DNA from: Neisseria dentiae
GTDB taxonomy: Bacteria; Pseudomonadota; Gammaproteobacteria; Burkholderiales; Neisseriaceae
Assembly: GCF_014055005.1 (NCBI RefSeq)
Contig: NZ_CP059570.1
Span: 2,691,931-2,755,930 of the forward strand
DNA: 64,000 bases
Reading direction: 5' to 3'
The notes under the pieces were generated by a model, which was given only the letters and a program-made list of their open reading frames with translations, had not been told where the DNA came from and searched no databases. How positions within the stretch are numbered: position 1 is the first letter of the stretch; each line of letters begins with the position of its first letter. Positions 1 to 7,361 of the stretch are shown here, piece by piece. The position numbers and the translations under genes were made by a program.

Positions 1-119
1 ACTACGAACGCACGCCCGATGGGCTGAAAGTGGAAGTGTTCCGCCATTTGCTCAAACGGAAAAAGCCGAATATCAAAGTATCGCATTCATCCCTGCCGAT
101 TAATCCGGCTGGGCGCTAG
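1..119 (+). CDS. C-terminal end of an unidentified protein (cut by window edge)
   Basis: An open frame enters from the left edge in the third frame and stops at a TAG at 117-119. The visible tail is about 38 residues, Lys/Arg-rich, starting YERTPDGLKVEVF and ending PINPAGR. I do not recognise the family. The first forward frame stops almost at once and the second reads less like protein. No gene follows for 450 bases, so this is probably the last gene of its unit. Confidence 0.45.
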   Translation, partial: YERTPDGLKVEVFRHLLKRKKPNIKVSHSSLPINPAGR

Positions 120-137
120 CAAGCGTAGCCTGTCTGC

Positions 138-225
138 GTAGGGTATGTGCCAATGGCATGAATGTGTAACGATGGGCTGTAATTAAGAAAACACAACGCG
201 TGCGTGCCGTTGGCTCGCACCCTAC
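138..225. repeat. Imperfect inverted repeat, possible small mobile element
   Basis: The segment 138-160 begins GTAGGGTATGTGCCAATGG. The reverse complement of 203-225 begins GTAGGGTGCGAGCCAACGG. About 18 of 23 positions pair, with a 42-base middle. The arrangement resembles the short terminal-inverted-repeat elements scattered between Neisseria genes. No coding content was seen. Confidence 0.4.
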
Positions 226-290
226 AAAGCGAAACACGGGTATAACCAAATACCAACCTTTTTAAACTCAATCGGTTTTTTTAAATCTTA

Positions 291-324
291 CAGGCCGTCT
301 GAAAGCTATTTTTCAGACGGCCTG
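291..324. terminator. Inverted uptake-sequence pair, probable terminator
   Basis: AGGCCGTCTGAAA at 292-304 is followed after six bases by its exact reverse complement at 311-323. In Neisseria such back-to-back uptake words commonly double as transcription terminators; here it lies behind the left-edge gene. Confidence 0.6.
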
Positions 325-569
325 AGACCTTTTTAAGTCGCTTAGGCCGTCTGAAACATCCAATTACCAGTTACCGTCATTAGCTTCGCAGGTCCGCTGC
401 GGGGGAATGACGAAATCAAACATTTCAGACGGCCTGAAGGCAGTTTTGCAAGGTCTCGGTTTTTTATCGGGGTTTCAACAGCCGTTTTGCGGTTTCGGGC
501 AATGTTACAATTGCCGCTCTGCAAGCTGCACAGCCTGAAAAGCTGTGTTTTTAATTTAAACGGAATGTT

Positions 570-1427
570 ATGAACCCTATTTTTATCGTTCTCCCGATTT
601 TGCTGCTGTTGATGTTCGGTTTGGGCTTGACGTTTAAGCCGGCTGATTTTGCCGTTTTGCTGCGGCAGCCGAAGGCGGTGTTGGTGGGCACAGCGGCGCA
701 GGTTGTGCTGCTGCCGCTGCTGGCGGCGGGGTTGGTTGGCTTGTTCGGGCCGGAGCCTTATTTGTTGGTGGGGCTGATGCTGATTGCCTGTTCGCCGGGC
801 GGCACGTCGTCGAATATTTTTACTTCGGTTGCCCGGGGCGATGTGCCGCTGTCGGTAACGCTTACGGTGTTGAGCAGCATCATTACGGTGTTTACCATTC
901 CGCCGGTGCTGCTGTATGCGTTTGATGCGGCGGGTTTGGGCGGCGCGGGGGCGGTGAAGCTGCCGGCGGGGCAGCTGCTGGTGCAGAATGTAGTGCTGGT
1001 GCTGCTGCCGGTGTTGCTGGGCATGGCGGTGCGCCGTTTTTGGCCCGATGGGGCGCAAAAGGTGAAAAAGGGGTTGGATAAGGCGGCGTTTCCGGCGCTG
1101 GTGGTGTTGGTGGTGGTGTTTTTTGCGGCTAACCGGCAGATTATCGTGCAGCATTTTATGTCTTTGGTGTGGATGGTGTCGGCGCTGATTTTGTCGGTGA
1201 TGGCTTTGGGGGCGCTGCTGGCGGCGGTGTTCGGGCTGCCGGACAGGCAGCGGCGTACGATTGTGATTGAGGTGAGTATGCAGAATTCGGCGCAGGCGAT
1301 TGCGGTGGCGGGCAGCCCGTTTGTGTTAAATAATGAGGCGTTTGCGCTACCGGCGGTGATTTATGCACTGATGATGAATGTGATTCTGCTGGCCTATATC
1401 GGTTGGTGTCGGTTGGCAAAGCCGTAA
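570..1427 (+). CDS. Bile acid:sodium symporter family transporter
   Basis: A 285-residue inner-membrane protein, almost entirely hydrophobic segments, homologous to the BASS/SBF family that includes the structurally studied N. meningitidis ASBT. Two signatures are visible: CSPGGTSSN at residues 74-82 and IEVSMQNS at 233-240. In the ASBT structure the matching EVGMQN segment supplies sodium ligands (Glu and Gln), so sodium-coupled uptake is likely. The substrate is not predictable; family members carry bile acids, pantoate or other organic anions. It is shorter at the N-terminus than ASBT, suggesting nine rather than ten helices. It stands alone, 135 bases ahead of the cytochrome c' gene. Confidence 0.85.
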   Translation: MNPIFIVLPILLLLMFGLGLTFKPADFAVLLRQPKAVLVGTAAQVVLLPLLAAGLVGLFGPEPYLLVGLMLIACSPGGTSSNIFTSVARGDVPLSVTLTVLSSIITVFTIPPVLLYAFDAAGLGGAGAVKLPAGQLLVQNVVLVLLPVLLGMAVRRFWPDGAQKVKKGLDKAAFPALVVLVVVFFAANRQIIVQHFMSLVWMVSALILSVMALGALLAAVFGLPDRQRRTIVIEVSMQNSAQAIAVAGSPFVLNNEAFALPAVIYALMMNVILLAYIGWCRLAKP

Positions 1428-1562
1428 GGGCGCGGTATGCTTGGTTTTACAACGATGATAAATATTATGGCCGGTTGGTTTTGAAACGGTTTGGTGCGGT
1501 TTGGTTTGGCTGCGCGATGTTTTGTTTCGGGTTGGGAGGCTGTATTTTTTAAAGGAGCACAA

Positions 1563-2003
1563 ATGATGAAAAAACGTTTTTTGGCACTGTTGTGTATGGC
1601 TTTGGCTGCGGGCTGGGTTCATGCCGATGCGGGCGATATTAAGGCGCGCCGGCAATATATGAAAGAGTGGCGCGGTTTGAATAAGAAAATGGGCGATATG
1701 CTTAAGAAGAGCGATGCGCAGTCGTTTCCGGCCAGGGAGTTTGCCGCGCTGGCGGCGCAGTTGAACGAAACGGCGGGCGAGCCGTGGAAGCATTATGGCG
1801 CAGGCAGCAACGGCAGCGGTTCGGATGCGAAAGCTGCGGTGTGGGAAAACCCGCAGGCGTTTCAGGCGGCCATCAAGCGGTTTAATGATGCGGCGGCGGC
1901 GCTGAATCAGGCGGCGCAACGCGGGGATTATGCTGCGGTTAAGGCTTCGTTCGGCCAAGTGGGGCAAAGCTGCAAGGCCTGCCATAAGGATTTTAAAGAT
2001 TGA
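1563..2003 (+). CDS. Periplasmic class II cytochrome c'
   Basis: 146 residues. Residues 1-21 form a Sec signal peptide ending VHA. The mature part is predicted mostly helical with the haem motif CKACH at 137-141 near the C-terminus, which is diagnostic of class II cytochromes c (four-helix cytochrome c'). The ATG at 1563 is chosen because it directly follows AAAGGAG and gives a proper signal peptide; an upstream in-frame start lacks both. Cytochrome c' proteins bind nitric oxide, and in Neisseria the lipoprotein member protects against it. This copy has no lipobox. A second, lipoprotein paralogue is at 55445-55975. Confidence 0.85.
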   Translation: MMKKRFLALLCMALAAGWVHADAGDIKARRQYMKEWRGLNKKMGDMLKKSDAQSFPAREFAALAAQLNETAGEPWKHYGAGSNGSGSDAKAAVWENPQAFQAAIKRFNDAAAALNQAAQRGDYAAVKASFGQVGQSCKACHKDFKD

Positions 2004-2110
2004 GGTGTTGCGGAAGTTTCAGGCCGGAGATTTGAGCATTTCAGACGGTCTTAAGGAGTTTGCACAGGCCTGCGGCCTGTGCAAAATTTCTTTCCGCATC
2101 TTAAAACCTC

Positions 2111-2192
2111 TGCGTCATGCTCGGGCTTGGCCCGGGCATCTTCTTGCTTCAAAAGGAATAACAGACACTCGGGTCAAGTCCGGGCATGGCGG
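2111..2192. repeat. Degenerate copy of the CTCGGGCTTGACCCGAG palindromic repeat
   Basis: Two halves, at 2111-2142 (CTCGGGCTTGGCCCGGGCAT) and 2162-2192 (CACTCGGGTCAAGTCCGGG), are diverged versions of the perfect 36-base inverted repeat at 58330-58422. The AGGAATAACAGA spacer is also shared. Confidence 0.6.
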
Positions 2193-2353
2193 AATAAAAA
2201 CATTTTCAGGAGCAAACCGGCTTTTGCAAAGGTCTCTGCCCATATGGCTTTGGCTAAGGTTTCGGCTTGCGGGGAAGGGCGCTGGGGCCGGCAAAATTGA
2301 TGGTGAAAAAACTTTTGGGGATTTTGCCCACGGTTTTCGCACCAAAGAAAAAG

Positions 2354-2384
2354 AGGCCGTCTGAAACCCCTTTTCAGACGGCCT
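2354..2384. terminator. Inverted uptake-sequence pair, terminator of amtB
   Basis: AGGCCGTCTGAAA at 2354-2366 and its exact complement at 2372-2384, five-base loop, 38 bases beyond the amtB stop codon. Confidence 0.65.
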
Positions 2385-2421
2385 ATCCCACTACAAAACA
2401 ACGAGTTATTATTTTGGTTGT

Positions 2422-3735
2422 TTATTCCACACGTTCGCCGTGGATGTTCAAATCCAAGCCTTCGCGTTCTATATCGCGTTCCACGCGCAGGCCGCCGCAA
2501 ACGATGCTGACCACTTTCAGAATCACAAAGCTCATCACGCCGCTGTAAACGATGGTGGTGAGGGCGTCTTTCAGTTGAATCAGCACTTGTTTGCCGATAA
2601 CCGCATCGCCGCCGAAAATCTGGTTGTTGAACACCAAGCCGGTCAGCACGGCACCGATCAGGCCGCCGAAACCGTGGATGCCGAAGGCGTCGAGCGAATC
2701 GTCGTAGCCGAGTTTGCGTTTCAGAATCACGGAAGCCCAGTAACAGCCGGCGGCAGTAACGATGCCGATAACCAGCGCGCCTTTTGGATCGACAAAACCT
2801 GCGGCGGGGGTGATGCCCACCAAGCCTGCCACCGCGCCCGAAGCCAAGCCTAAGGCAGAGGGTTTGTGGCCGACCAGTTTTTCACACAGCAGCCAAACCA
2901 GTGCGCCGGTGGCGGCGGCGATTTGGGTAACGGCCATCGCCATGCCTGCGGAAGCGTTGGCGGCCACGGCCGAGCCGGCGTTGAAACCGAACCAGCCAAC
3001 CCACAGCATGGCGGCGCCAACCAGCGTGAAGGCCATATTGTGCGGCGGCATGGATTCTTTGCCGTAACCCACGCGTTTGCCTAAAACCAGCGCGGCTACC
3101 AAACCGGCCACGCCGGCATTGATGTGCACTACTGTGCCGCCTGCGTAGTCAAACACGCCGCCCGTACTCATAAAGCCGCCGCCCCACACCCAGTGTGCCG
3201 TCGGTACATAAACGAGCAGCATCCACAGGCCAGAAAACAGCATCATGGCCGAATATTTCATGCGTTCGGCAAATGCGCCCGCGATAATGGCGGTGGAAAT
3301 CACGGCGAAAGTCATTTGAAAAAACATAAACACCGCTTCGGGTACGCTGCCGGCATTGGGCGACACGGTAACCATTTCTTTGGCCACATCCAAACTCATG
3401 CCGTTGAGCAGCACGCGCTCCAAGCCGCCGATAAAGGCGTTGCCGGGCGTAAAGGCCAGCGAATAGCCGATTAACATCCACAACACGCTCACCAATGCGC
3501 CGACGGAAAAACTGTGCATCATGGTGGAGAGCAGGTTTTTCTTGCGCACCATGCCGCCGTAAAACAATGCCAGGCCGGGCAGCGTCATAAACAGAACCAA
3601 CACGGCCGAAGTCATCACCCATGCGGTGTCGCCCGAGTTGATTGCGGAAAAAGGCTGCCACCAACCGTCGGTTTCGGCGGCCGAGGCGGCGGCGGGGTAA
3701 AGCAAGACAAGGGGAAGGATTTTCAACGCATTCAT
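2422..3735 (-). CDS. amtB: Ammonium transporter AmtB
   Basis: 437 residues with a Sec signal peptide (about 1-20, ending AASAA) and eleven expected transmembrane helices. The channel's twin histidines are present: His181 in PTAHWVWGGG and His354 in FGIHGFGGLIG. AmtB conducts ammonium/ammonia across the inner membrane as a trimer and is plugged by GlnK when nitrogen is plentiful. The glnK gene lies immediately upstream, 52 bases away and on the same strand, the standard arrangement, so the two are almost surely co-transcribed and functionally coupled. The cytoplasmic C-terminal tail that contacts GlnK is intact. Confidence 0.97.
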   Translation of the reverse strand: MNALKILPLVLLYPAAASAAETDGWWQPFSAINSGDTAWVMTSAVLVLFMTLPGLALFYGGMVRKKNLLSTMMHSFSVGALVSVLWMLIGYSLAFTPGNAFIGGLERVLLNGMSLDVAKEMVTVSPNAGSVPEAVFMFFQMTFAVISTAIIAGAFAERMKYSAMMLFSGLWMLLVYVPTAHWVWGGGFMSTGGVFDYAGGTVVHINAGVAGLVAALVLGKRVGYGKESMPPHNMAFTLVGAAMLWVGWFGFNAGSAVAANASAGMAMAVTQIAAATGALVWLLCEKLVGHKPSALGLASGAVAGLVGITPAAGFVDPKGALVIGIVTAAGCYWASVILKRKLGYDDSLDAFGIHGFGGLIGAVLTGLVFNNQIFGGDAVIGKQVLIQLKDALTTIVYSGVMSFVILKVVSIVCGGLRVERDIEREGLDLNIHGERVE

Positions 3736-3787
3736 TTTGCAGTTCCTATATCAAAATATTTGTTGCCGTAAGTTAGGGGTAATAAAA

Positions 3788-4126
3788 CTACACGGCTTCG
3801 TTACCGGTTTCGCCGGTGCGGATACGGATAACCTGTTCGACCGGGCTGACGAAAATTTTGCCGTCGCCCACTTTGCCGGTGCGGGCTGTGGTGATGATGG
3901 CTTCGGTTACCCGTTCCACTTCATCGTCGGCCACCACGATATCCAATTGCACTTTCGGAAGGAAATCCACCGCATATTCTGCGCCGCGGTAAATTTCGGT
4001 ATGGCCTTTTTGGCGGCCGAAGCCTTTCACTTCGGTAACGGTAATGCCCTGAATGCCTATGTCGCTTAAGGCTTCGCGCACGTCGTCCAATTTAAACGGT
4101 TTGATCATGGCCGTAATTTTTTTCAT
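3788..4126 (-). CDS. glnK: Nitrogen regulatory protein P-II (GlnK)
   Basis: 112 residues, the exact family length. The T-loop is intact with Tyr51 in RGAEYAVDFLPK, the residue uridylylated by GlnD, and the C-terminal RIRTGE motif is present. P-II trimers sense 2-oxoglutarate and ATP/ADP; GlnK docks on AmtB, encoded directly downstream. The start at 4126 gives the canonical MKKITAMIKPFKLDD; a longer reading would add MSTMSQGCT, unlike any P-II protein. A CAGGGGTG ribosome binding site precedes it. The upstream region carries a pair of 12-base inverted repeats that may be operator sites. Confidence 0.96.
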   Translation of the reverse strand: MKKITAMIKPFKLDDVREALSDIGIQGITVTEVKGFGRQKGHTEIYRGAEYAVDFLPKVQLDIVVADDEVERVTEAIITTARTGKVGDGKIFVSPVEQVIRIRTGETGNEAV

Positions 4127-4142
4127 GGTACACCCCTGAGAC

Positions 4143-4219
4143 ATTGTTGACAATTTAACAAAAACTCACAAACCAAACCATACCGAAAAAAGGTCGGCGT
4201 GCAATAGATTGTCAACAAT
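4143..4219 (-). promoter_or_regulatory. Two inverted 12-base boxes upstream of glnK
   Basis: ATTGTTGACAAT at 4143-4154 and its exact reverse complement ATTGTCAACAAT at 4208-4219 lie about 17 and 82 bases upstream of the glnK start codon. Each is itself near-palindromic. The pair looks like operator sites for a dimeric regulator, but no cognate regulator is known to me. No convincing -10 could be fixed for glnK. Confidence 0.4.
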
Positions 4220-4415
4220 TTTACAAAAAATTTTTCAGACGGCCTTGATTGGCTCGCACATGTATTGATTTTTCTCGGTGTAATGGGCGTAGATTTGTTT
4301 CTTGCTTTTTACTCTCCTGGTATATCGTTAGTAGCAAAATAAATTTATGTTTGCAGCGTTTTACAGAAAGTTTTTGAAATACCGCAACACAGGCGGCGCG
4401 AGCGGCCTCTAAACC

Positions 4416-4444
4416 TTTAGGGCGGCACGGCTGTCGGGTATAAT
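4416..4444 (+). promoter_or_regulatory. Putative promoter of the DUF3579-acetyltransferase gene
   Basis: A perfect TATAAT at 4439-4444 is preceded after 17 bases by a weak -35 hexamer TTTAGG (4416-4421). It lies 41 bases upstream of the start codon; a CGGAGAA ribosome binding site follows. Confidence 0.5.
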
Positions 4445-4485
4445 CCGCATTTTTCCGTCCGACAACTCCCTTCGGAGAACCGTTC

Positions 4486-5331
4486 ATGTTAGTTTGCAAT
4501 CCCTATGAAATCGTGATTCACGGCACCACCGGCAACGGCAAGGTTTTCCGCCCCAGCGACTGGGCGGAGCGTTTGTGCGGCATTCTGTCGTCGTTCGATA
4601 AAGGCAACCGCCTGTCTTACCACGAATGGGTGCGTCCGATTCTGGTTGATAAGGTCCGCTGCGTGGCGGTGGATAAAAAACTGGAAGAAATCAACCCGCC
4701 GATGTTCCGTTTTCTGATGGACTTTGCCGCCGATAACGATTTGCGCGTGATGGACTGTAAAACCTTGATAGACGAGCAGGCGCAAGAAGAAGCCGGCGCA
4801 GTGCAGGAGCGCGTGTCGCTGTCGCAGGCTATCCAAGAAAAACAAGCAGCCGAACAACAGGCTGCAGCGGTCGAGGCCGCACCGGTGGAGAGCGTGTTGC
4901 GAGAAATCGGTGCAGACGACACCGCAGTTGCTTTCGCTGCCCTGAGCATATTGCGCTCGGGTATCACCGATGTGGCACGCTTCGTGGAGCAGGTCAACAC
5001 GCAACAGCGGCCGCAAGGCTACCGCCTGTTCGGTATTTTTGAAGAAGGGAAGGCCAATGCCGTGGCCGTTTGCGGCTTCCGCGAGCAAACCAACCTTGCC
5101 GGCGGCCGCCACATCCATATCGACGACATCGTAACCATTCCCCACGGCCGCAGCAAAGGCTATGCCGCCCGCCTGCTGGCAGAAGTGCGCCGTATCGCCG
5201 CAGAAGAAGGAATAGATAAAATCCAGGTTTGGTCGGATGTGGGCAGCGAGCGTACACCGGCGCACCGTCTGTATTTTGAAAACGGTTTTGAAATTGATGC
5301 GTTTCACTTTTCCTGTAAAATCAACGGCTGA
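4486..5331 (+). CDS. DUF3579 domain fused to a GNAT acetyltransferase
   Basis: 281 residues in two parts. Residues 1 to about 90 (MLVCNPYEIVIHGTTGNGKVF through YHEWVRPILVDKVRCVAVD) match the DUF3579 family of short proteobacterial proteins of unknown function. A Gln/Ala/Glu-rich linker (about 95-135) leads to a GNAT fold at about 145-281; VTIPHGRSKGYAARLLAEV fits the acetyl-CoA binding motif A and HRLYFENGFEIDAFHF the final strand. It should acetylate an amine, substrate unknown. DUF3579 proteins usually stand alone, so this is a natural fusion. The ATG at 4486 follows a CGGAGAA site. Confidence 0.8.
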   Translation: MLVCNPYEIVIHGTTGNGKVFRPSDWAERLCGILSSFDKGNRLSYHEWVRPILVDKVRCVAVDKKLEEINPPMFRFLMDFAADNDLRVMDCKTLIDEQAQEEAGAVQERVSLSQAIQEKQAAEQQAAAVEAAPVESVLREIGADDTAVAFAALSILRSGITDVARFVEQVNTQQRPQGYRLFGIFEEGKANAVAVCGFREQTNLAGGRHIHIDDIVTIPHGRSKGYAARLLAEVRRIAAEEGIDKIQVWSDVGSERTPAHRLYFENGFEIDAFHFSCKING

Positions 5332-5381
5332 ATTCTGTGCCAAGGTGGGGTTGGCCGAACTTTATATATAAAGGAAACATT

Positions 5382-5516
5382 ATGAAAGCCCTGTGTTCCG
5401 CCCTTATCGTTTTATTGCTGGCAGCCTGCGCGCAGCCCGGCACCGGCGGCCAAAACGAAATTTACGGCGAAATAAAAGGCGGTGTGGAAACCTCGCATAC
5501 CCGTATCAGCAGGTAA
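5382..5516 (+). CDS. Small lipoprotein, 44 residues
   Basis: MKALCSALIVLLLAAC is a compact lipoprotein signal with lipobox LAAC (Cys16); only 28 residues follow (AQPGTGGQNEIYGEIKGGVE and a basic tail ending TRISR). AAGGAA precedes the ATG with good spacing. The mature peptide is polar and would be anchored to the inner face of the outer membrane or to the inner membrane. I recognise no characterised family; entericidin-like or adhesin-associated tiny lipoproteins are comparable in size only. It sits just ahead of the ribosomal block and is closed off from it by a terminator. Confidence 0.75.
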   Translation: MKALCSALIVLLLAACAQPGTGGQNEIYGEIKGGVETSHTRISR

Positions 5517-5542
5517 AACTGCCGGAAGTTATATTAAGCTTG

Positions 5543-5593
5543 GAGGCCGTCTGAAAAACCCGGGTTGTATGAACCGCATTTTCAGACGGCCTC
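5543..5593. terminator. Inverted uptake-sequence pair separating lipoprotein and rplC
   Basis: A 15-base arm at 5543-5557 (GAGGCCGTCTGAAAA) pairs exactly with 5579-5593 across a 21-base loop, right behind the small lipoprotein gene. Confidence 0.6.
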
Positions 5594-5663
5594 GGAGCGA
5601 ATAAACCAAGCCGGCCCGAAAATAAATAAAGCCTGAAATTCGGCTTTGAAAACAAAGTTTTTC

Positions 5664-5693
5664 TTGTAAGGTGTTTCCGAGCTGTGTTATAGT
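5664..5693 (+). promoter_or_regulatory. Promoter of the rplC ribosomal operon
   Basis: TTGTAA at 5664-5669, an 18-base spacer, then TATAGT at 5688-5693 with an extended -10 TG at 5685-5686. Expected transcription start is close to 5700, which places the leader hairpins at the very 5' end of the mRNA. Confidence 0.65.
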
Positions 5694-5699
5694 GCGCTG

Positions 5700-5755
5700 C
5701 TTGGCATTGTGCCAAGTATGTTTTTTGTGCAATGGCCGATCAATCGTAATCGGCC
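5700..5755 (+). promoter_or_regulatory. Two-hairpin 5' leader of the rplC operon
   Basis: CTTGGCA (5700-5706) pairs perfectly with TGCCAAG (5710-5716) around a three-base loop. GGCCGAT (5734-5740) pairs perfectly with ATCGGCC (5749-5755) around eight bases. The ribosome binding site AAAGGAAAA follows. This fits a ribosomal-protein autoregulatory leader, with L4 the natural candidate by analogy with the E. coli S10 operon, but the shape is not the E. coli one. Confidence 0.45.
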
Positions 5756-5780
5756 CCTTTAATTAAAAAGGAAAATAATC

Positions 5781-6425
5781 ATGACTTTAGGTCTGGTTGG
5801 GCGCAAAGTGGGCATGACCCGCGTGTTTAACGAACAGGGTGCTTCTGTTCCGGTAACCGTGTTGGATATGTCTGCCAACCGCGTCACTCAAGTGAAATCC
5901 GAAGATGCCGACGGTTATACTGCCGTTCAGGTTACCTTCGGTCAGAAAAAAGCAAACCGCGTCAACAAAGCCGAAGCCGGCCACTTTGCCAAAGCAGGTG
6001 TGGAAGCAGGTCGCGGATTGGTTGAATTTGCTGTTTCTGCGGAAAAATTGGGCGAGCTGAAGGCGGGTGACGAAATTACCGTTGCCATGTTTGAAGCCGG
6101 CCAATTGGTCGATGTAACCGGTACCTCCAAAGGTAAAGGTTTCTCAGGCACCATCAAGCGCCACAACTTCGGCGCGCAACGTACCTCCCATGGTAACTCG
6201 CGTTCACACCGCGTTCCCGGTTCTATCGGTATGGCGCAAGACCCCGGCCGTGTATTCCCGGGCAAGCGTATGGCCGGCCAATACGGCAACACCAAGGCAA
6301 CCGTTCAAAATCTGGAAGTTGTGCGCGTGGATGCCGAGCGCCAGCTGCTGCTGGTTAAGGGTGCTGTTCCCGGTGCGGTAAACAGCGATGTTGTGGTACG
6401 TCCCAGCGTGAAAGTAGGTGCGTAA
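5781..6425 (+). CDS. rplC: Ribosomal protein L3
   Basis: 214 residues, normal length. MTLGLVGRKVGMTRVFNEQG is the classic N-terminus, and the long loop that reaches the peptidyl-transferase centre is represented by KRHNFGAQRTSHGNS and GSIGMAQDPGRVFPGKRMAG. L3 is an early assembly protein of the 50S subunit. It is the first gene of the block; E. coli and many others have rpsJ ahead of it, absent here. Stop and next start overlap as TAATG. Confidence 0.98.
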   Translation: MTLGLVGRKVGMTRVFNEQGASVPVTVLDMSANRVTQVKSEDADGYTAVQVTFGQKKANRVNKAEAGHFAKAGVEAGRGLVEFAVSAEKLGELKAGDEITVAMFEAGQLVDVTGTSKGKGFSGTIKRHNFGAQRTSHGNSRSHRVPGSIGMAQDPGRVFPGKRMAGQYGNTKATVQNLEVVRVDAERQLLLVKGAVPGAVNSDVVVRPSVKVGA

Positions 6426-7045
6426 TGGAATTAAAAGTAATTGATGCTAAAGGGCAGGTTTCAGGCAGCTTGGCTGTTTCTGATGCTTTGTTCGCCCGTG
6501 AATACAATGAAGCGTTGGTTCATCAGCTGGTTACTGCTTTCTTGGCAAACGCCCGTTCAGGCAACCGTGCCCAGAAAACCCGTGCGGAAGTGAATCACTC
6601 CACTAAAAAACCGTGGCGTCAGAAAGGTACCGGCCGTGCTCGTTCCGGTATGACTTCTTCTCCGCTGTGGCGTAAAGGTGGCCGTGCGTTTCCGAACAAA
6701 CCCGACGAAAACTTCACCCAAAAAGTTAACCGCAAAATGTACCGCGCCGGTATGGCGACTATTCTGTCGCAACTGGCCCGTGACGAGCGTCTTTTCGCTA
6801 TTGATGCGTTAACCGCCGAAACACCGAAAACCAAAGTGTTTGCGGAACAGGTGAAAAATCTGGGTTTGGAACAGGTTTTGTTTGTTACCAAGCAGTTGGA
6901 TGAAAATGTTTATCTGGCTTCGCGCAATTTGCCTAACGTACTGGTTTTGGAAGCACAGCAAATTGATCCTTACAGCTTGCTGCGTTACAAAAAAGTAGTG
7001 ATGACCAAAGATGCGGTTGCACAGTTAGAGGAGCAATGGGTATGA
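6425..7045 (+). CDS. rplD: Ribosomal protein L4
   Basis: 206 residues. The exit-tunnel loop is clear in KKPWRQKGTGRARSGMTSSP with the following LWRKGGRAFP. In enterobacteria L4 also represses its own operon by acting on the leader, making it the suspect ligand for the hairpins at 5700-5755. It starts on the last base of rplC and its own stop overlaps the rplW start as ATGA, so translation is coupled on both sides. Confidence 0.98.
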   Translation: MELKVIDAKGQVSGSLAVSDALFAREYNEALVHQLVTAFLANARSGNRAQKTRAEVNHSTKKPWRQKGTGRARSGMTSSPLWRKGGRAFPNKPDENFTQKVNRKMYRAGMATILSQLARDERLFAIDALTAETPKTKVFAEQVKNLGLEQVLFVTKQLDENVYLASRNLPNVLVLEAQQIDPYSLLRYKKVVMTKDAVAQLEEQWV

Positions 7046-7356
7046 ATCAGCAACGTTTGACTCAAGTGATTTTGGCACCTGTTGTTTCTGAAAAAAGCAA
7101 TTTGTTAGCCGAAAAACGCAATCAGATGACTTTCAAAGTATTGCCGAATGCAACCAAGCAGGAAATCAAAGCTGCCGTCGAGTTGCTGTTTGGTGTGGAA
7201 GTGGCTTCTGTAACCACCACTACCACCAAAGGCAAAACCAAACGTTTTGGCCGCACCATCGGCCGTCGCAGCGATGTGAAAAAAGCTTATGTTAGCTTGG
7301 CTGCCGGTCAGGAGTTGGATTTGGAAGCTGCTGCGGCAACTGCAGATAAGGAATAA
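7042..7356 (+). CDS. rplW: Ribosomal protein L23
   Basis: 104 residues. L23 binds 23S domain III at the tunnel exit and forms the docking site for SRP and trigger factor. VVSEKSNLLAEKRNQMTFKV and KGKTKRFGRTIGRRSDVKKA are typical. Two in-frame ATGs exist, 7036 and 7042. The second is preferred: GAGGAG at 7028-7033 is eight bases away and the ATGA overlap with the rplD stop gives coupling, whereas 7036 is only two bases from that site. Confidence 0.96.
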   Translation: MNQQRLTQVILAPVVSEKSNLLAEKRNQMTFKVLPNATKQEIKAAVELLFGVEVASVTTTTTKGKTKRFGRTIGRRSDVKKAYVSLAAGQELDLEAAAATADKE

Positions 7357-7361
7357 GTAAC

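Larger units (their letters stand above)
120..569. other. Intergenic region with repeats and uptake sequences
   Basis: No gene is supported here. It holds an imperfect inverted repeat (138-160 with 203-225), an inverted uptake-sequence pair (291-324), single uptake words near 343-354 and 424-436, and at about 372-396 one arm of a repeat reading ATTAGCTTCGCAGGTCCGCT that recurs elsewhere in the window. Confidence 0.6.
2004..2421. other. Intergenic region between convergent genes
   Basis: No gene is supported. It contains a degenerate copy of a palindromic repeat (2111-2192) and a terminating uptake-sequence pair (2354-2384). Short open frames here read through these repeats and have no ribosome binding site. 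Confidence 0.6.
4127..4485. other. Divergent intergenic region glnK / DUF3579-GNAT gene
   Basis: 359 bases without a gene. It holds the glnK upstream boxes (4143-4219), a single uptake word (about 4231-4242), an AT-rich stretch to about 4380 and the promoter of the rightward gene (4416-4444). Confidence 0.6.
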
